Positions 28,101 to 35,339 of a stretch of DNA of 64,000 bases are shown piece by piece (within the stretch, counting starts at the first letter, position 1; each line of letters opens with the position of its first letter). Made by a program: the position numbers and the translations under genes. The notes below the pieces were generated by a model. It did not search any database and was not told where the DNA came from. It saw nothing but the letters and a program-made list of their open reading frames with translations. Source of the stretch: Psychrobacter sp. NZS113 (GTDB taxonomy: Bacteria; Pseudomonadota; Gammaproteobacteria; Pseudomonadales; Moraxellaceae); NCBI RefSeq assembly GCF_015864825.1, contig NZ_JADYWL010000008.1, positions 93,628 to 157,627 on the forward strand, read 5' to 3'.

Positions 28101-28968
28101 ATCTGATGCCCTAGTTGTACGTGCAGCGGATCGTTATTATGCAATACCACTCGTACAGATTGAACGAGTGGTTCGCGTTAATCCAGACAAACTGTATGAT
28201 TACTACCAATCAGGTGATGCAACGTTGAATTTTGAAGACGTCGATTATCGAGTGCGCTATTTAAATGAGATTTTATCAGGCAATAAACTCAATGAGTTGG
28301 TTGTTAATACCAATACGAGTCTACCGCTCATTATCATCAAAAACCGTACTGGACAGAATATCGCGCTACAAGTTGATCAGATTGCAGGCTCACGTATTGA
28401 GGTGGTTGTAAAACCTTTAGGACAACAATTATCGCACCTATCAGGTATATCAGCCGCTACCATTATGGGTGATGGCTCGGTAATGCTCATCTTGGATCTG
28501 ATTGCTCTCATGCGTAATGCACAGTTAACTCAGAATATACCGCAATCTGTAGACTCTAAACGAAGAGGTTTAGAGTCTAAGTCGACTATCTTAGTAGTCG
28601 ATGATTCAGTCACCGTACGTAAAGTGACCTCGCGCTTCTTAGAGCGTCAAGGATTCAATGTGGCGCTTGCAAAAGATGGTGTTGATGCGATTGAGATATT
28701 ACAAGACATGATACCAGACATGATACTGTTGGATATTGAAATGCCACGCATGGATGGTTTTGAGGTGGCTACCCAAGTTAGATATAGCAAGCGATTACAG
28801 CATATCCCAATTATTATGATTACATCACGTACTGGTGAAAAGCATCGCGAGCGTGCACTAGAGATTGGTGTGGATGATTACATGGGTAAGCCGTTCCAAG
28901 AACAAGCACTGCTCAATAAAATCCAGCACATACTGGGTGAGAGGGTCAGTCTAACTCATGAAGGATAA
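22117..28968 (+). CDS. chpA: ChpA, multi-HPt hybrid chemosensory kinase
   Basis: This 2283-residue CheA homologue is the central kinase of type IV pilus chemosensing. HPt-type phosphotransfer domains have candidate histidines at 672 and 865 (both FHTLKGSGRMVGA), 1064 (FHTLRGASGSS), 1358 and 1535 (LHTIKGGARM). A weaker N-terminal one is around His46 (YHQVGGALTMI). The remaining N-terminal region (about 100-600) may hold degenerate repeats. The dimerisation/P3 region is near 1670-1830, the ATPase at about 1835-1985 (NAVDHGIEN, DGRGID, GRGVGMDVV), CheW-like P5 at about 1990-2140 and a C-terminal receiver with Asp2206 (LLDIEMPRMDG). It overlaps chpB by 11 bp. Confidence 0.95.
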   Translation: MKNQPNDIVTLEWLLPLFNQQLSQIADGWQLVDDSTNHEQMVKNYHQVGGALTMIRLPLLADLANKLSLLVEASGHDGISINNSRIGQFAHRLLERELNQYMRTTSHNTTLINNADNNLTRALSELGIAIESTETLAANQHEALDGHTIDNNIIDSIKVTFLESKETTHLEIYHYQQLLLVWRQQVQELLVANTNQSSLLTVLGRVSQYLWQASQNEDEQRLWYLTDLWLNDLANNETPLPENYAPLLSQLDQVIELHATQTELSSSTVRSLIIRVYIELSSLAKNSNSTQSVLNILPHSAASASRFLPRILSELETLIFNLDKPDTVLEPLQNIQRQLESRGWIYYVAQVESILTDLEHALSSGTGFAQEQWQIERQLQELYNALYNTEQTISLKIGDAASFITIPDDIDTHAESSQVVTASEGNLRELRITVEDVKQSFHEYVQRQDITLLPTATDFSKIGDAFVEMGLPEIHETINALSNIFTQLAAHEIATLSWDVTQALAEGLTSIELLLDYLAQQVFDQKLLNQAYEYTAKATDLLNNYIAAPDSVDETFLTQKPAATNVIRYDDSGELAPTSAQSIHAESLTDSRVDDVLIQEQGAVERDSLESDALAKARTQVQPDNFEMDADIRDIFIEEATEVIADLEDFLPIWKQDAQDLTPLTEVRRGFHTLKGSGRMVGAFSISEMAWSIENLLNRLLDKTLPVTDNVVNLVIETAKKLPALVTDFEAQQLPSFDPAATVLQSHNLMTQQPMNAGLNVSEPVKSELLGTSDVSYDSQTTNDNNESRRITDSLSGIEIPAVLVPFMQSSDQLAADANDADPDIKEIFIEEANEVLAEIVPLYENWRQSQSDLSGLTDIRRGFHTLKGSGRMVGAHYTAELAWSIENMLNRILDNSITVSGDMSQLIADVLAAYPSMLIVFENGSQDYPTTLPLWIACANAYSKHQGNEFSYSALYQNDKVSDGYDVEGTQASLLSHELSEANSVHDNGNKEMDATLQTINSVNEMIAEASIIIVPQSDEEKEFFDIFIDEAEELLQEIDQFVDEHQDDSHIEVTDDIVRAFHTLRGASGSSSLAAISEVSATIEHSLELLQQKDKAMNAQHLEALAKSSTLMDGYLNSYKQNVQPKNILIEDVQSQQDLASLQAMLGKQQVDSDTKLIFDNKPTIEQLLDDNIDELLDAQWELDDALNQAEIEDIQDYIEQQISQIKYLANKAQPFPKFISILDELGSTYSYLNDNPEKARDKDIQAILHIGHAQLVGLFDALAGSTSLKVDQKVLANLQSIYHTDDGGEDEDGFVVRAISAPNLELESIDTDAELLEIFLEEAQELDTALDESFNKWRADISNVNALKVLQRHLHTIKGGARMAGIRSIGDLTHEAESVYEAFVENRRVPTVQWLEIMQMVQDTMSLQVMHIVSYKKSFFASELIEQLQQLLKEKALPETVELIIPVPKNHFESETQSKASNNPPSRDNVLDSSSLDRMIKQSWVNGLPDPDILTVFLEEAEALTNRNKYLQLFLENTDNRTALQALQRDLHTIKGGARMVTATGIADLSHEMESVYQDFIDNRRPATKKVLELLVASHDWLADAVSILRQNVNPPTPALLIEALQQFSKNPDSLKQVPKESLQSQREAILIAKEKQDSQYLAKDISEMPSMNISINQEDQSTSSNEMIRISGGLIEHMINLSGESAINRARIDMGMSSLTNSIEDMGITVQRLADQLRRMEIELEAQILSQIDDELIQNEDFDPLEMDQYSSLNQLSKSLTESASDLIDINHTLLEKTRDSESLLLQLSRTQTELQDGLMNSRMVPFTHLTPRLERIVRQTANELNKSVELTIINADDEMDRTILERMTSPLEHMLRNAVDHGIENTSTRLRAGKERSGHITLEVNREGSEIVIQLTDDGRGIDVEAVRNKAISQGLIDASDTSLTDLDIMQYIFNAGLSTSKQVTQISGRGVGMDVVISEIRQLGGSVSVVSELGKGSRFTMRLPLTVAVSDALVVRAADRYYAIPLVQIERVVRVNPDKLYDYYQSGDATLNFEDVDYRVRYLNEILSGNKLNELVVNTNTSLPLIIIKNRTGQNIALQVDQIAGSRIEVVVKPLGQQLSHLSGISAATIMGDGSVMLILDLIALMRNAQLTQNIPQSVDSKRRGLESKSTILVVDDSVTVRKVTSRFLERQGFNVALAKDGVDAIEILQDMIPDMILLDIEMPRMDGFEVATQVRYSKRLQHIPIIMITSRTGEKHRERALEIGVDDYMGKPFQEQALLNKIQHILGERVSLTHEG

Positions 28969-29962
28969 CATAGGTGTTTCGGCACTGAGGAATAAAAAAA
29001 AGAATGATATTAAGGTGATGGTTGTAGCAGAAGACCATCATCAGCGTATGGCGTTTTCGGATACTGTCCGCAGTTGTGGTTTTACTCTCGTTGGATGTAT
29101 GTCTCAGGCACAGTTGCAAGAAAAAACGGTGCTAGCTGACGTGGTTATTGATATCTGGCTGATAGATAGTGACTACGATGATAATATGGTAACGGCAACT
29201 ACCGTCTCTAAACCTGCGGCCGTGCTTGTAGGTTTCAGTCAAGCGCCTTATCTGAACGAAGCCACCCAGTATGCGAAATGGCAGCGTAAGCTCAAACGTA
29301 AGCTTGCACAAATGCTTGAACTACCTGCGCTAATGGATGCACCCGTTCATAAGCATGATGGTACCGATACCGATTGGCAATATGTGGTATTTTTGGGTGC
29401 CTCTATGGGTGGTCCAAGTGCTATAAAAGAATTCTTAGACAACTTGTCAGCTACGCTACCAGTTTGTATCTTACTGGCGCATCATTTTAATAAAACTATG
29501 ATTGATACTTTGCCACGTATTCTGAATCGTCATAATGATTGGCATTGTCAGGTCATTACTTCTTCGCAGCGCTTACGAGCAGGTCAGTGTCACATAGCAC
29601 CTATTGATAAACAAATTGTCTGTGATTCGACAGGTCGAGTCATACTGTTGGAGCAAGCGTGGGAAGGTGAGTACAAGCCTGAAATCGGTCAAATTTTGAA
29701 GAATACCAGCGATGTTTATGGTAGTGAGCTTATTAATATCATATTCTCAGGAATGGGTGATGATGGCTCTCAGTATCTTGATCTCATTCAAGACAATAAT
29801 AGTCAACTATGGGTGCAGGACCCTAGTACGAGTGCTTGTCCGAGTCAACCTCAGGCTATTATTGATTCAGGATACTGTGATTTTATTGGTAGTCCAACGG
29901 ATTTGGCACAAAAACTGACAGATTATATTGGCGAAAGAGCAGTCAAAGCCTCTTTGCCTTAA
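28958..29962 (+). CDS. chpB: ChpB, CheB-type methylesterase
   Basis: This 334-residue protein starts inside the end of chpA, indicating translational coupling. Its C-terminal domain is a CheB methylesterase: the GASMGGPSAI nucleophile loop near residue 148, HHFNKTMIDTLPRILN, and SGMGDDGSQYL with the catalytic Asp near residue 265. The N-terminal 130 residues occupy the receiver position but lack a clear DD pocket and phospho-acceptor segment, so they appear degenerate. That is usual for ChpB. Expected role: removal of methyl groups from PilJ opposite PilK. Confidence 0.88.
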   Translation: MKDNIGVSALRNKKKNDIKVMVVAEDHHQRMAFSDTVRSCGFTLVGCMSQAQLQEKTVLADVVIDIWLIDSDYDDNMVTATTVSKPAAVLVGFSQAPYLNEATQYAKWQRKLKRKLAQMLELPALMDAPVHKHDGTDTDWQYVVFLGASMGGPSAIKEFLDNLSATLPVCILLAHHFNKTMIDTLPRILNRHNDWHCQVITSSQRLRAGQCHIAPIDKQIVCDSTGRVILLEQAWEGEYKPEIGQILKNTSDVYGSELINIIFSGMGDDGSQYLDLIQDNNSQLWVQDPSTSACPSQPQAIIDSGYCDFIGSPTDLAQKLTDYIGERAVKASLP

Positions 29963-29979
29963 CTTATTGTGAGTGATGT

Positions 29980-30477
29980 ATGAAACAAATTTTAAAACAT
30001 TCGTTTGAAGCAGTGAGTTTGTTGACCACTACTAATGGTACGCTCGATGTCACCATTGTTCCAGCATTCAACCAGCCTGATTGGGTGATTCCAAGTAGTC
30101 TGATTTTGAGTGTGGAAGAGTATGACGTGCGCACATCAACATATGATTGGCAGGAGCAAGAATTGGTCGTGTTTCATTTGTTGCCACAAGATGAGGCAGT
30201 AGAGAAAACAATCGTATTAGAAGGCAATACTTCAGAGCATCGCTTAGCGTTGCAAACGGCAGGTGAGCTACACCAATTACAAGTGCGTATTTCAGAGGTA
30301 AAAGATATCGAGGTGCCTGAAAATTTCGATAAAACAAACATCAACGAAACAGCAGTACCCTTTAGTGAAAACGTTATGCTATCCTACCTTTTTCAGACCG
30401 TTATGATTGAGGACAAAGTCTATTTAGTACCAGACTTAGACAAAATTGCTCATCAGTTGGTTGATGCAAGCAGCTAA
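29980..30477 (+). CDS. chpC: ChpC-like CheW-related protein
   Basis: This 165-residue protein directly follows chpB. It is a diverged CheW-like protein (WVIPSSLILSVEEYDV, WQEQELVVFHLLP, HRLALQTAGELHQLQVRISEVKDI), which fits ChpC, an accessory coupling protein in the Pseudomonas Chp system. Sequence conservation is low, so the name rests mainly on position and overall layout. It is the last gene of the cluster. The next plus-strand gene is 139 bp away and unrelated. Confidence 0.72.
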   Translation: MKQILKHSFEAVSLLTTTNGTLDVTIVPAFNQPDWVIPSSLILSVEEYDVRTSTYDWQEQELVVFHLLPQDEAVEKTIVLEGNTSEHRLALQTAGELHQLQVRISEVKDIEVPENFDKTNINETAVPFSENVMLSYLFQTVMIEDKVYLVPDLDKIAHQLVDASS

Positions 30478-30616
30478 ACTCGCTTCTACTTTTTATTCGT
30501 TTACTATGAAGTGAATGTTCAAATTATCTCAATGGCTTTTGAGTGCTGAATAAATAGCTGCTTTTATCTATATTGCTGATGACAGATAACTAGTAATAAG
30601 GGTAATAGGGTAACTC

Positions 30617-31135
30617 ATGAGTAATGCGAATTCAAAGTGGTCAGTCAGTAGCCGGATTTTTCACTGGATCAGTGCGGTTTTATTATTGATTACGTGGATA
30701 ATGATGCTGTTGAACAATAATCTTGATAGTAATATTTATATCGGACTGCACAAAGCTTTTGGCGTTAGTTTACTGTTTTGGATGATAGCGCGAGTGATTA
30801 ATCGTGTATTTACTAAAGCGCCGCCACCTATATCGATGCCAAAATGGCAATTATTATTGTCGCACTTGTCGCATTTTGGACTATACGCTTTGCTGATAGC
30901 GATGCCAACAGTTGGTTTGTTGATGACTGTCTATGGTGGTCGACCTGTTGATATTTTTGGCTTGTTCCAAATCCCTGTATTTGTCACGCCAGACAGAACT
31001 TTGGCTCGTTTCTATAACAATCTGCATACTGATGTTATTTGGCAAGCTATTATTGCATTTACGGCTGTTCATATTAGCGCCGCTTTATATCATCAGTTTA
31101 TCAAAAAAGACAATCTGATAGCGCGTATGAAATAG
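30617..31135 (+). CDS. Cytochrome b561 family membrane protein
   Basis: This 172-residue protein has four membrane helices and the b-type heme ligand pattern of bacterial cytochrome b561 (YodB/CybB): FHWISAVLLL, GLHKAFGVSLL, LSHLSHFGLYALLIAMPTVGLLM and NLHTDVIWQAIIAFTAVHISAALYHQF. It is thought to pass electrons across the inner membrane from quinol to a periplasmic acceptor, possibly as a superoxide:ubiquinone oxidoreductase. It is monocistronic, with a terminator 70 bp downstream. Confidence 0.9.
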   Translation: MSNANSKWSVSSRIFHWISAVLLLITWIMMLLNNNLDSNIYIGLHKAFGVSLLFWMIARVINRVFTKAPPPISMPKWQLLLSHLSHFGLYALLIAMPTVGLLMTVYGGRPVDIFGLFQIPVFVTPDRTLARFYNNLHTDVIWQAIIAFTAVHISAALYHQFIKKDNLIARMK

Positions 31136-31203
31136 TCCGCTGCAAAATAGCTGTGTGTTAAAAAATTCTGTGTATTATCAAAAGCAATGTCATGACTTAA
31201 ACC

Positions 31204-31239
31204 AAAAAAAGCCCTCAGTATTATTACGAGGGCTTTTTT
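31204..31239 (+). terminator. Bidirectional intrinsic terminator
   Basis: The A-tract plus stem AAAGCCCTC / GAGGGCTTT, an 11-base loop and a T-tract end the cytochrome b561 transcript. It can also serve minE on the minus strand, across repeat A copy 3. Confidence 0.85.
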
Positions 31240-31277
31240 GAAATACAGCATAAATGCATCAATTTAAACTATCTGCT

Positions 31278-31390
31278 GTTATATAGTCGATTCAATTTAA
31301 AAGTAGTACAGGGCAACCGAGTGTAGATGTATGTTTAATACTTCAAGCGAGGTCAACGCAGTAATACTTTCATAGTGGAATGACGATAAC
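31278..31390 (-). repeat. Family A dispersed repeat, copy 3
   Basis: This is the reverse complement of copies 1 and 2. Its ends align as GTTATATAGTCGATTCAATTTAAAAGTAGTAC-type and GTTATCGTCATTCCACTATG-type inverted termini. It abuts the minE stop codon (31392-31394), in the same orientation relative to its gene as copy 1 has to ccmE. Confidence 0.75.
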
Positions 31391-31391
31391 T

Positions 31392-31688
31392 TTACTTTTT
31401 GTGCTCAGGCAAGCTGATATTCATTTCTAATACGTCTAGGCTATCTTCAGAACGATGATTGATATTGACATCGTCAATCTGTACGCCATTGACATATTTA
31501 TTGACCACTTCTAAAATTTCACGTTTCATTTTTTCGATACGATCAGCGGTTAGACGGTTATTTAAGCGGTTTTCACTAGCAACAATAACCTTCAGGCGTT
31601 CAGTCGCCAAATTAGCGCTACCTGCTGTGCCATTGCTGTCATCAGTACCAAATAGGCTACTCCAAAATCCTTTTTTCTTAGTCATCAT
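31392..31688 (-). CDS. minE: MinE, division topological specificity factor
   Basis: This 98-residue protein stimulates the MinD ATPase and drives pole-to-pole oscillation, keeping division at midcell. The N-terminal amphipathic membrane-targeting segment [11 protein letters not shown] is followed by the MinD-binding helix [14 protein letters not shown] and the C-terminal topological specificity domain ([16 protein letters not shown]). The start is set at the ATGATG overlapping the minD stop (TAATG), preceded by a GGGGG Shine-Dalgarno sequence. A longer reading with five extra residues inside minD is unlikely. Confidence 0.93.
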   Translation of the reverse strand: MMTKKKGFWSSLFGTDDSNGTAGSANLATERLKVIVASENRLNNRLTADRIEKMKREILEVVNKYVNGVQIDDVNINHRSEDSLDVLEMNISLPEHKK

Positions 31689-32500
31689 TAACCCCCAAAC
31701 CAACGCTGTAATAAACTTTTCTTCTTCACGTCAAGATGACGGAGTGGACGCTCTTCACCCAAGAAACGGGCGACAATATCATCATAACACTGACCAGCAA
31801 CAGAGTCGGTATAATGGATGACAGGCTCTCCATGGTTAGATGCTTCAAGCACAGCATGGCTCTCAGGAACAACACCAAGCAAAGGCACTTTTAGAATATC
31901 ATTAGAAATCGTATCGATATCCATCATCTCATTAGCCGCTGCACGTTCAGGGTTATAACGAGTAATAATCAAGTGCTCACGTACAGAGCCTTGGTTTTCT
32001 TCAACCTTTTTAGTCTGACTTTGCAAAATACCAATAATACGATCTGAGTCACGTACTGAAGAAATCTCAGGGTTGGTGACGATGATCGCCTCATCAGCAT
32101 GATACATAGCTAACTGAGCGCCGCGTTCGATGCCAGCAGGTGAATCGCAGATAATATAGTCAAACTGCTTAGACAGCTCAGCCATGATTTCTGCCACACC
32201 TTCATCTGTCAATGCGTCTTTATCACGCGTTTGACTGGCGGGTAGAATAAACAAGTTTTCAAGCTGTTTGTCTTTAACCAGCGCTTGAGACAAACGTGCA
32301 TTGCCGTTGATAACGTCAACAAAGTCATAAACAATTCGGTTCTCACAACCCATGATCAAGTCTAGATTACGTAGACCCACATCAAAATCGATAACGACTG
32401 TTTTATAGCCACGCAATGCTAAACCAGCGGCAAAAGAGGCACTTGTTGTGGTCTTGCCCACACCGCCTTTACCTGAAGTGATTACAACTATCTTCGCCAC
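31688..32500 (-). CDS. minD: MinD, division site-determining ATPase
   Basis: This 270-residue deviant Walker ATPase of the ParA/MinD family has [19 protein letters not shown] (deviant P-loop with signature lysine), [35 protein letters not shown] and the C-terminal membrane-targeting amphipathic helix [12 protein letters not shown]. It binds membrane with ATP and recruits MinC. It is translationally coupled to minE. A 333-bp gap separates it from minC, larger than in many species. Confidence 0.95.
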   Translation of the reverse strand: MAKIVVITSGKGGVGKTTTSASFAAGLALRGYKTVVIDFDVGLRNLDLIMGCENRIVYDFVDVINGNARLSQALVKDKQLENLFILPASQTRDKDALTDEGVAEIMAELSKQFDYIICDSPAGIERGAQLAMYHADEAIIVTNPEISSVRDSDRIIGILQSQTKKVEENQGSVREHLIITRYNPERAAANEMMDIDTISNDILKVPLLGVVPESHAVLEASNHGEPVIHYTDSVAGQCYDDIVARFLGEERPLRHLDVKKKSLLQRWFGG

Positions 32501-32833
32501 AATGGCACACTCCTATGAATCAATGGGATATCTTTATATAAATAGCGCAATTTGTATATTACATTTATAGCATATATGCACTACCTGCGAAGCTAGCCTA
32601 GCATAAATAAACAAAAATTTATAGCGAGTCTGCCTTAAAGCAGGGAAACCGATCATATATAGACTATAAGGCTTTACTGCCTAATATTTGTTAGCCAATA
32701 TTGCCTATGATGAATAATAAAATAAACGCTCATGAAAAGTACAAATAGTGGCATAGCCAGTGATTCATCATAGAACAGTTTTGTTAAATAAACTTACTAT
32801 AGTATTTGAGCAGTTATTTAACAGCCATTCAAA
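32501..32833. other. Spacer between minC and minD
   Basis: This 333-bp AT-rich spacer has no ORF. It likely holds a separate minDE promoter, since no terminator-like hairpin was seen after minC. No defined motif was recognised. Confidence 0.35.
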
Positions 32834-33664
32834 TTAGGTACCACTTATCACAGTAAATACTAAGCCTTCACCCTCTACAAATCTTACTTGTACGGCCTTA
32901 TCAACGACATGTGGCGGTAAGTTATCTCGTAAGCAATATGTGCCTGCAACCGAGACCAATGAAGGATTAAAAACCTGACAAAAAATGCGAGCATCTTTGT
33001 CACCAGTAGCACCTGCAACCAAACGCCCTTGAGCACGGCCATAGACATGTAGGCTATTGTCCGTAATCGCTTCAGCGCCACTATTGACACTGTTGGTCAA
33101 AATTAAGTCACCACCGACGTGATTGAGACTTTGTCCTGAGCGTAGCATTTGGTCATAGATTAGGCTAGTGATATGATCATCACTTGCTAGTGACTCTGTT
33201 GATGTATCAGATATGGTTGTCTCAGTAAGTGGTTCGTTGACGGCAGTCGCAGGGTCATTACTGACTGAATCTGTTTTACTGTCTTCGAGCGCCTTACTCA
33301 CTGGAGCAGCGTGCTTTTTAGTGGGCACAATACGCTCGATGCGTTTGCCATCGGCAGGGAAAATCGCCAACCGTTGCGCGCGCGCTTGAGAGTCCATCAT
33401 ACCGGTGACTACACCGATGGGCTGTAGACCACATGACCATAACAGTTCCACTAATGCTGACAAGTCTTGCTCGACTTCACTATCAATGAGAATAGGAATA
33501 TTGCTAGATTTGTTGCTAAAAGTCTCATTAAGTTGTGATTCAATAGCGCTCAAATCATTTGTATTGAACTGCAAACGTGAAAAGGTCAGCATCTTGCCAT
33601 AAAATGCCAGTGCTGGCGTTGGTGCGGCGTTCGAGGTCTGGTTGTCACTATCTAAAACTGTCAT
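32834..33664 (-). CDS. minC: MinC, septum site-determining protein
   Basis: This FtsZ polymerisation inhibitor has 276 residues. The N-terminal domain (LAFYGKMLTFSRLQFNTNDLSAIESQL) contacts FtsZ and the C-terminal beta-helix domain (GGDLILTNSVNSGAEAITDNSLHVYGRAQGRLVAGATGDKDARIFCQVFNPSLVSVAGTYCL) binds MinD. The linker between them (about residues 125-165) is an acidic Ser/Thr-rich stretch, longer than usual. The order minC-minD-minE is standard. Confidence 0.93.
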   Translation of the reverse strand: MTVLDSDNQTSNAAPTPALAFYGKMLTFSRLQFNTNDLSAIESQLNETFSNKSSNIPILIDSEVEQDLSALVELLWSCGLQPIGVVTGMMDSQARAQRLAIFPADGKRIERIVPTKKHAAPVSKALEDSKTDSVSNDPATAVNEPLTETTISDTSTESLASDDHITSLIYDQMLRSGQSLNHVGGDLILTNSVNSGAEAITDNSLHVYGRAQGRLVAGATGDKDARIFCQVFNPSLVSVAGTYCLRDNLPPHVVDKAVQVRFVEGEGLVFTVISGT

Positions 33665-33810
33665 ATATAAATCCTCAAAAATTCATTCTATCGCTGTGTT
33701 CACGGTGCTGTTTTTATTATCGAGCTATACTGTTTTGTGCGATGACTTTAGTCTATGTTATGACTCCGCCATACTATTTTATCATCGAAGCATGTCATTA
33801 GCAGTAGGGC

Positions 33811-34911
33811 TTACAGATTAAGCATGTCTTGGTGTTTCCACTGTTGCACTTTTACCTGAGCTTCAAATTCAGTCAAACTGTCCTCAATGATACTCGAAAT
33901 CAAAGTATCTAGCGCTGTATTATCAGTATTTATTTGTGCGACACCACGGGCAATTGCTACCATTAATGAGTCGAGAAGCTTAGGATCTAGGAGACGTTGA
34001 TTCAGTGCGTAAACGACGTTTTCGCCTATGTTGTGCCCAACATGTTGTAACTGTGATTCAATCAAACTGCCAGCGATAGGAATCATGCGTAAATAACGAC
34101 GTAGCTCAGGCGTATTGGCCAAACCTTCTTCAATGGCGTTGCCTACCTCGGTGGCTAAGATACTGCCTCCGCCTGATGCTGCTGTCAATTCCTGCAATTT
34201 TGGTGTTAGCTCTGTACGTAATAGAGACAATAACACTGCTTCGATCTCATCACGATTTCGCGAAATCGTCGATTCAATAAATGATTTGTGTGCCTCAGGG
34301 TCGGTCAGCTCCTGCCGAAAGTTTTGGATGGTTGTCAATATGACACGGTCCGATAACTCTTCTAGCAGTAAGTTGATATAGAACTTGATTCGATTAATCC
34401 ATGGCTGGGGCAGTACTTGATAGCCAAGCTGATATAAGCGTCGTCCGATGACCACTGCTCGAAACAAACGTAAGGCGCGCAGCTGTGGAAAGCAGCCCAA
34501 TACTTCATACCAGTGTACAAAAGGAAAAAAGAACCAACGGTAGTAGGACTTTTCTTTAATCGCAATCGCCCAACGCAGTGATAGCTCAATGATTAAGAAT
34601 ATCGTAAAGAACCCACCAGCAGTACGTAAAGGATCATGCAAGGTATTTTGATACCAACTGAGAGCCTCACCAATGGTCAGCCATCCTGCGATATGAGCAC
34701 TAAAATTACTCATCAAAATAGCATCAATACTAATCAATAAGAGATCAATGCTAATGACGATCATCATTACGATGTCATAAGTTAGCTTTAAGCGATTTGG
34801 CTTGGGGTGATTTGGTCGTGACGGCTTATTATCCGGCAGATGAGGGGATTGGTCCGGTAATGACGCTGAGTCTAGCGGCGGGCTAGTAGTAGGAGAGGCG
34901 GGCACAGTCAA
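33811..34911 (-). CDS. Voltage-sensor-domain-like membrane protein, no pore domain
   Basis: This 366-residue protein has a Pro/Ser-rich N-terminus (1-40) and four hydrophobic segments at about 45-66, 98-118, 128-141 and 144-160. The second contains Glu109 and Arg113 (LIIELSLRWAIAI). The fourth has arginines every third residue (Arg145, Arg148, Arg151, then Arg157-Arg158), as in S4 helices of voltage-gated channels. No S5-S6/selectivity-filter segment follows. Instead there is a roughly 200-residue soluble, mostly helical C-terminal region. It may be an ion-transport-family relative, and its function is unknown. It lies 146 bp upstream of minC on the same strand. Confidence 0.6.
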   Translation of the reverse strand: MTVPASPTTSPPLDSASLPDQSPHLPDNKPSRPNHPKPNRLKLTYDIVMMIVISIDLLLISIDAILMSNFSAHIAGWLTIGEALSWYQNTLHDPLRTAGGFFTIFLIIELSLRWAIAIKEKSYYRWFFFPFVHWYEVLGCFPQLRALRLFRAVVIGRRLYQLGYQVLPQPWINRIKFYINLLLEELSDRVILTTIQNFRQELTDPEAHKSFIESTISRNRDEIEAVLLSLLRTELTPKLQELTAASGGGSILATEVGNAIEEGLANTPELRRYLRMIPIAGSLIESQLQHVGHNIGENVVYALNQRLLDPKLLDSLMVAIARGVAQINTDNTALDTLISSIIEDSLTEFEAQVKVQQWKHQDMLNL

Positions 34912-34953
34912 ACCTTATAAATGATAAATGGCATAAGAAGTAAGCGGCTTAGC

Positions 34954-35127
34954 TAGGGCGTGACATAAATTAGATTGGGAAGCTTAAAATGAGAAAAATT
35001 GTAGATAAACAAGGAAGAAATTGCCGTTAATATGAACATATTGGCAAAATTACTGACGATGTTTAGCAAAATTTAGCCATTTTAAGGCCACTAAATATAT
35101 TTATGTGCTAATTGACGATACGCCCGA
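34954..35127. mobile_element. Family B MITE-like element, copy 3 (diverged, inverted)
   Basis: This element is also exactly 174 bp (TAGGGCGTGACA at the left, TATCGTC...CGCCCGAA region at the right) and is inverted relative to copies 1 and 2. On the opposite strand it keeps AAAATGGCTAAATTTTGC, AAACATCGTCA and CTTGTTTATC blocks aligned with the other copies. Divergence suggests an old insertion. The rest of the 428-bp gap (34912-35339) is AT-rich and featureless. Confidence 0.62.
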
Positions 35128-35339
35128 ATATAGCGTTATAAAAGTTGCTACTGTTTAGAAAATCATACGCTAATGACTGTTCACATTATCAATGAATAGG
35201 GCTAAAAAACAACCCATCTTTGATTATAATTAAGCATTACTATTTACGAGTTATCATTTAAGGTCAGTGTTTACAAAACTAGTGATTACTTATGACGCTA
35301 ATACGCGCTCAATAAGGTTACTACTTTGCCTTTATTTTC

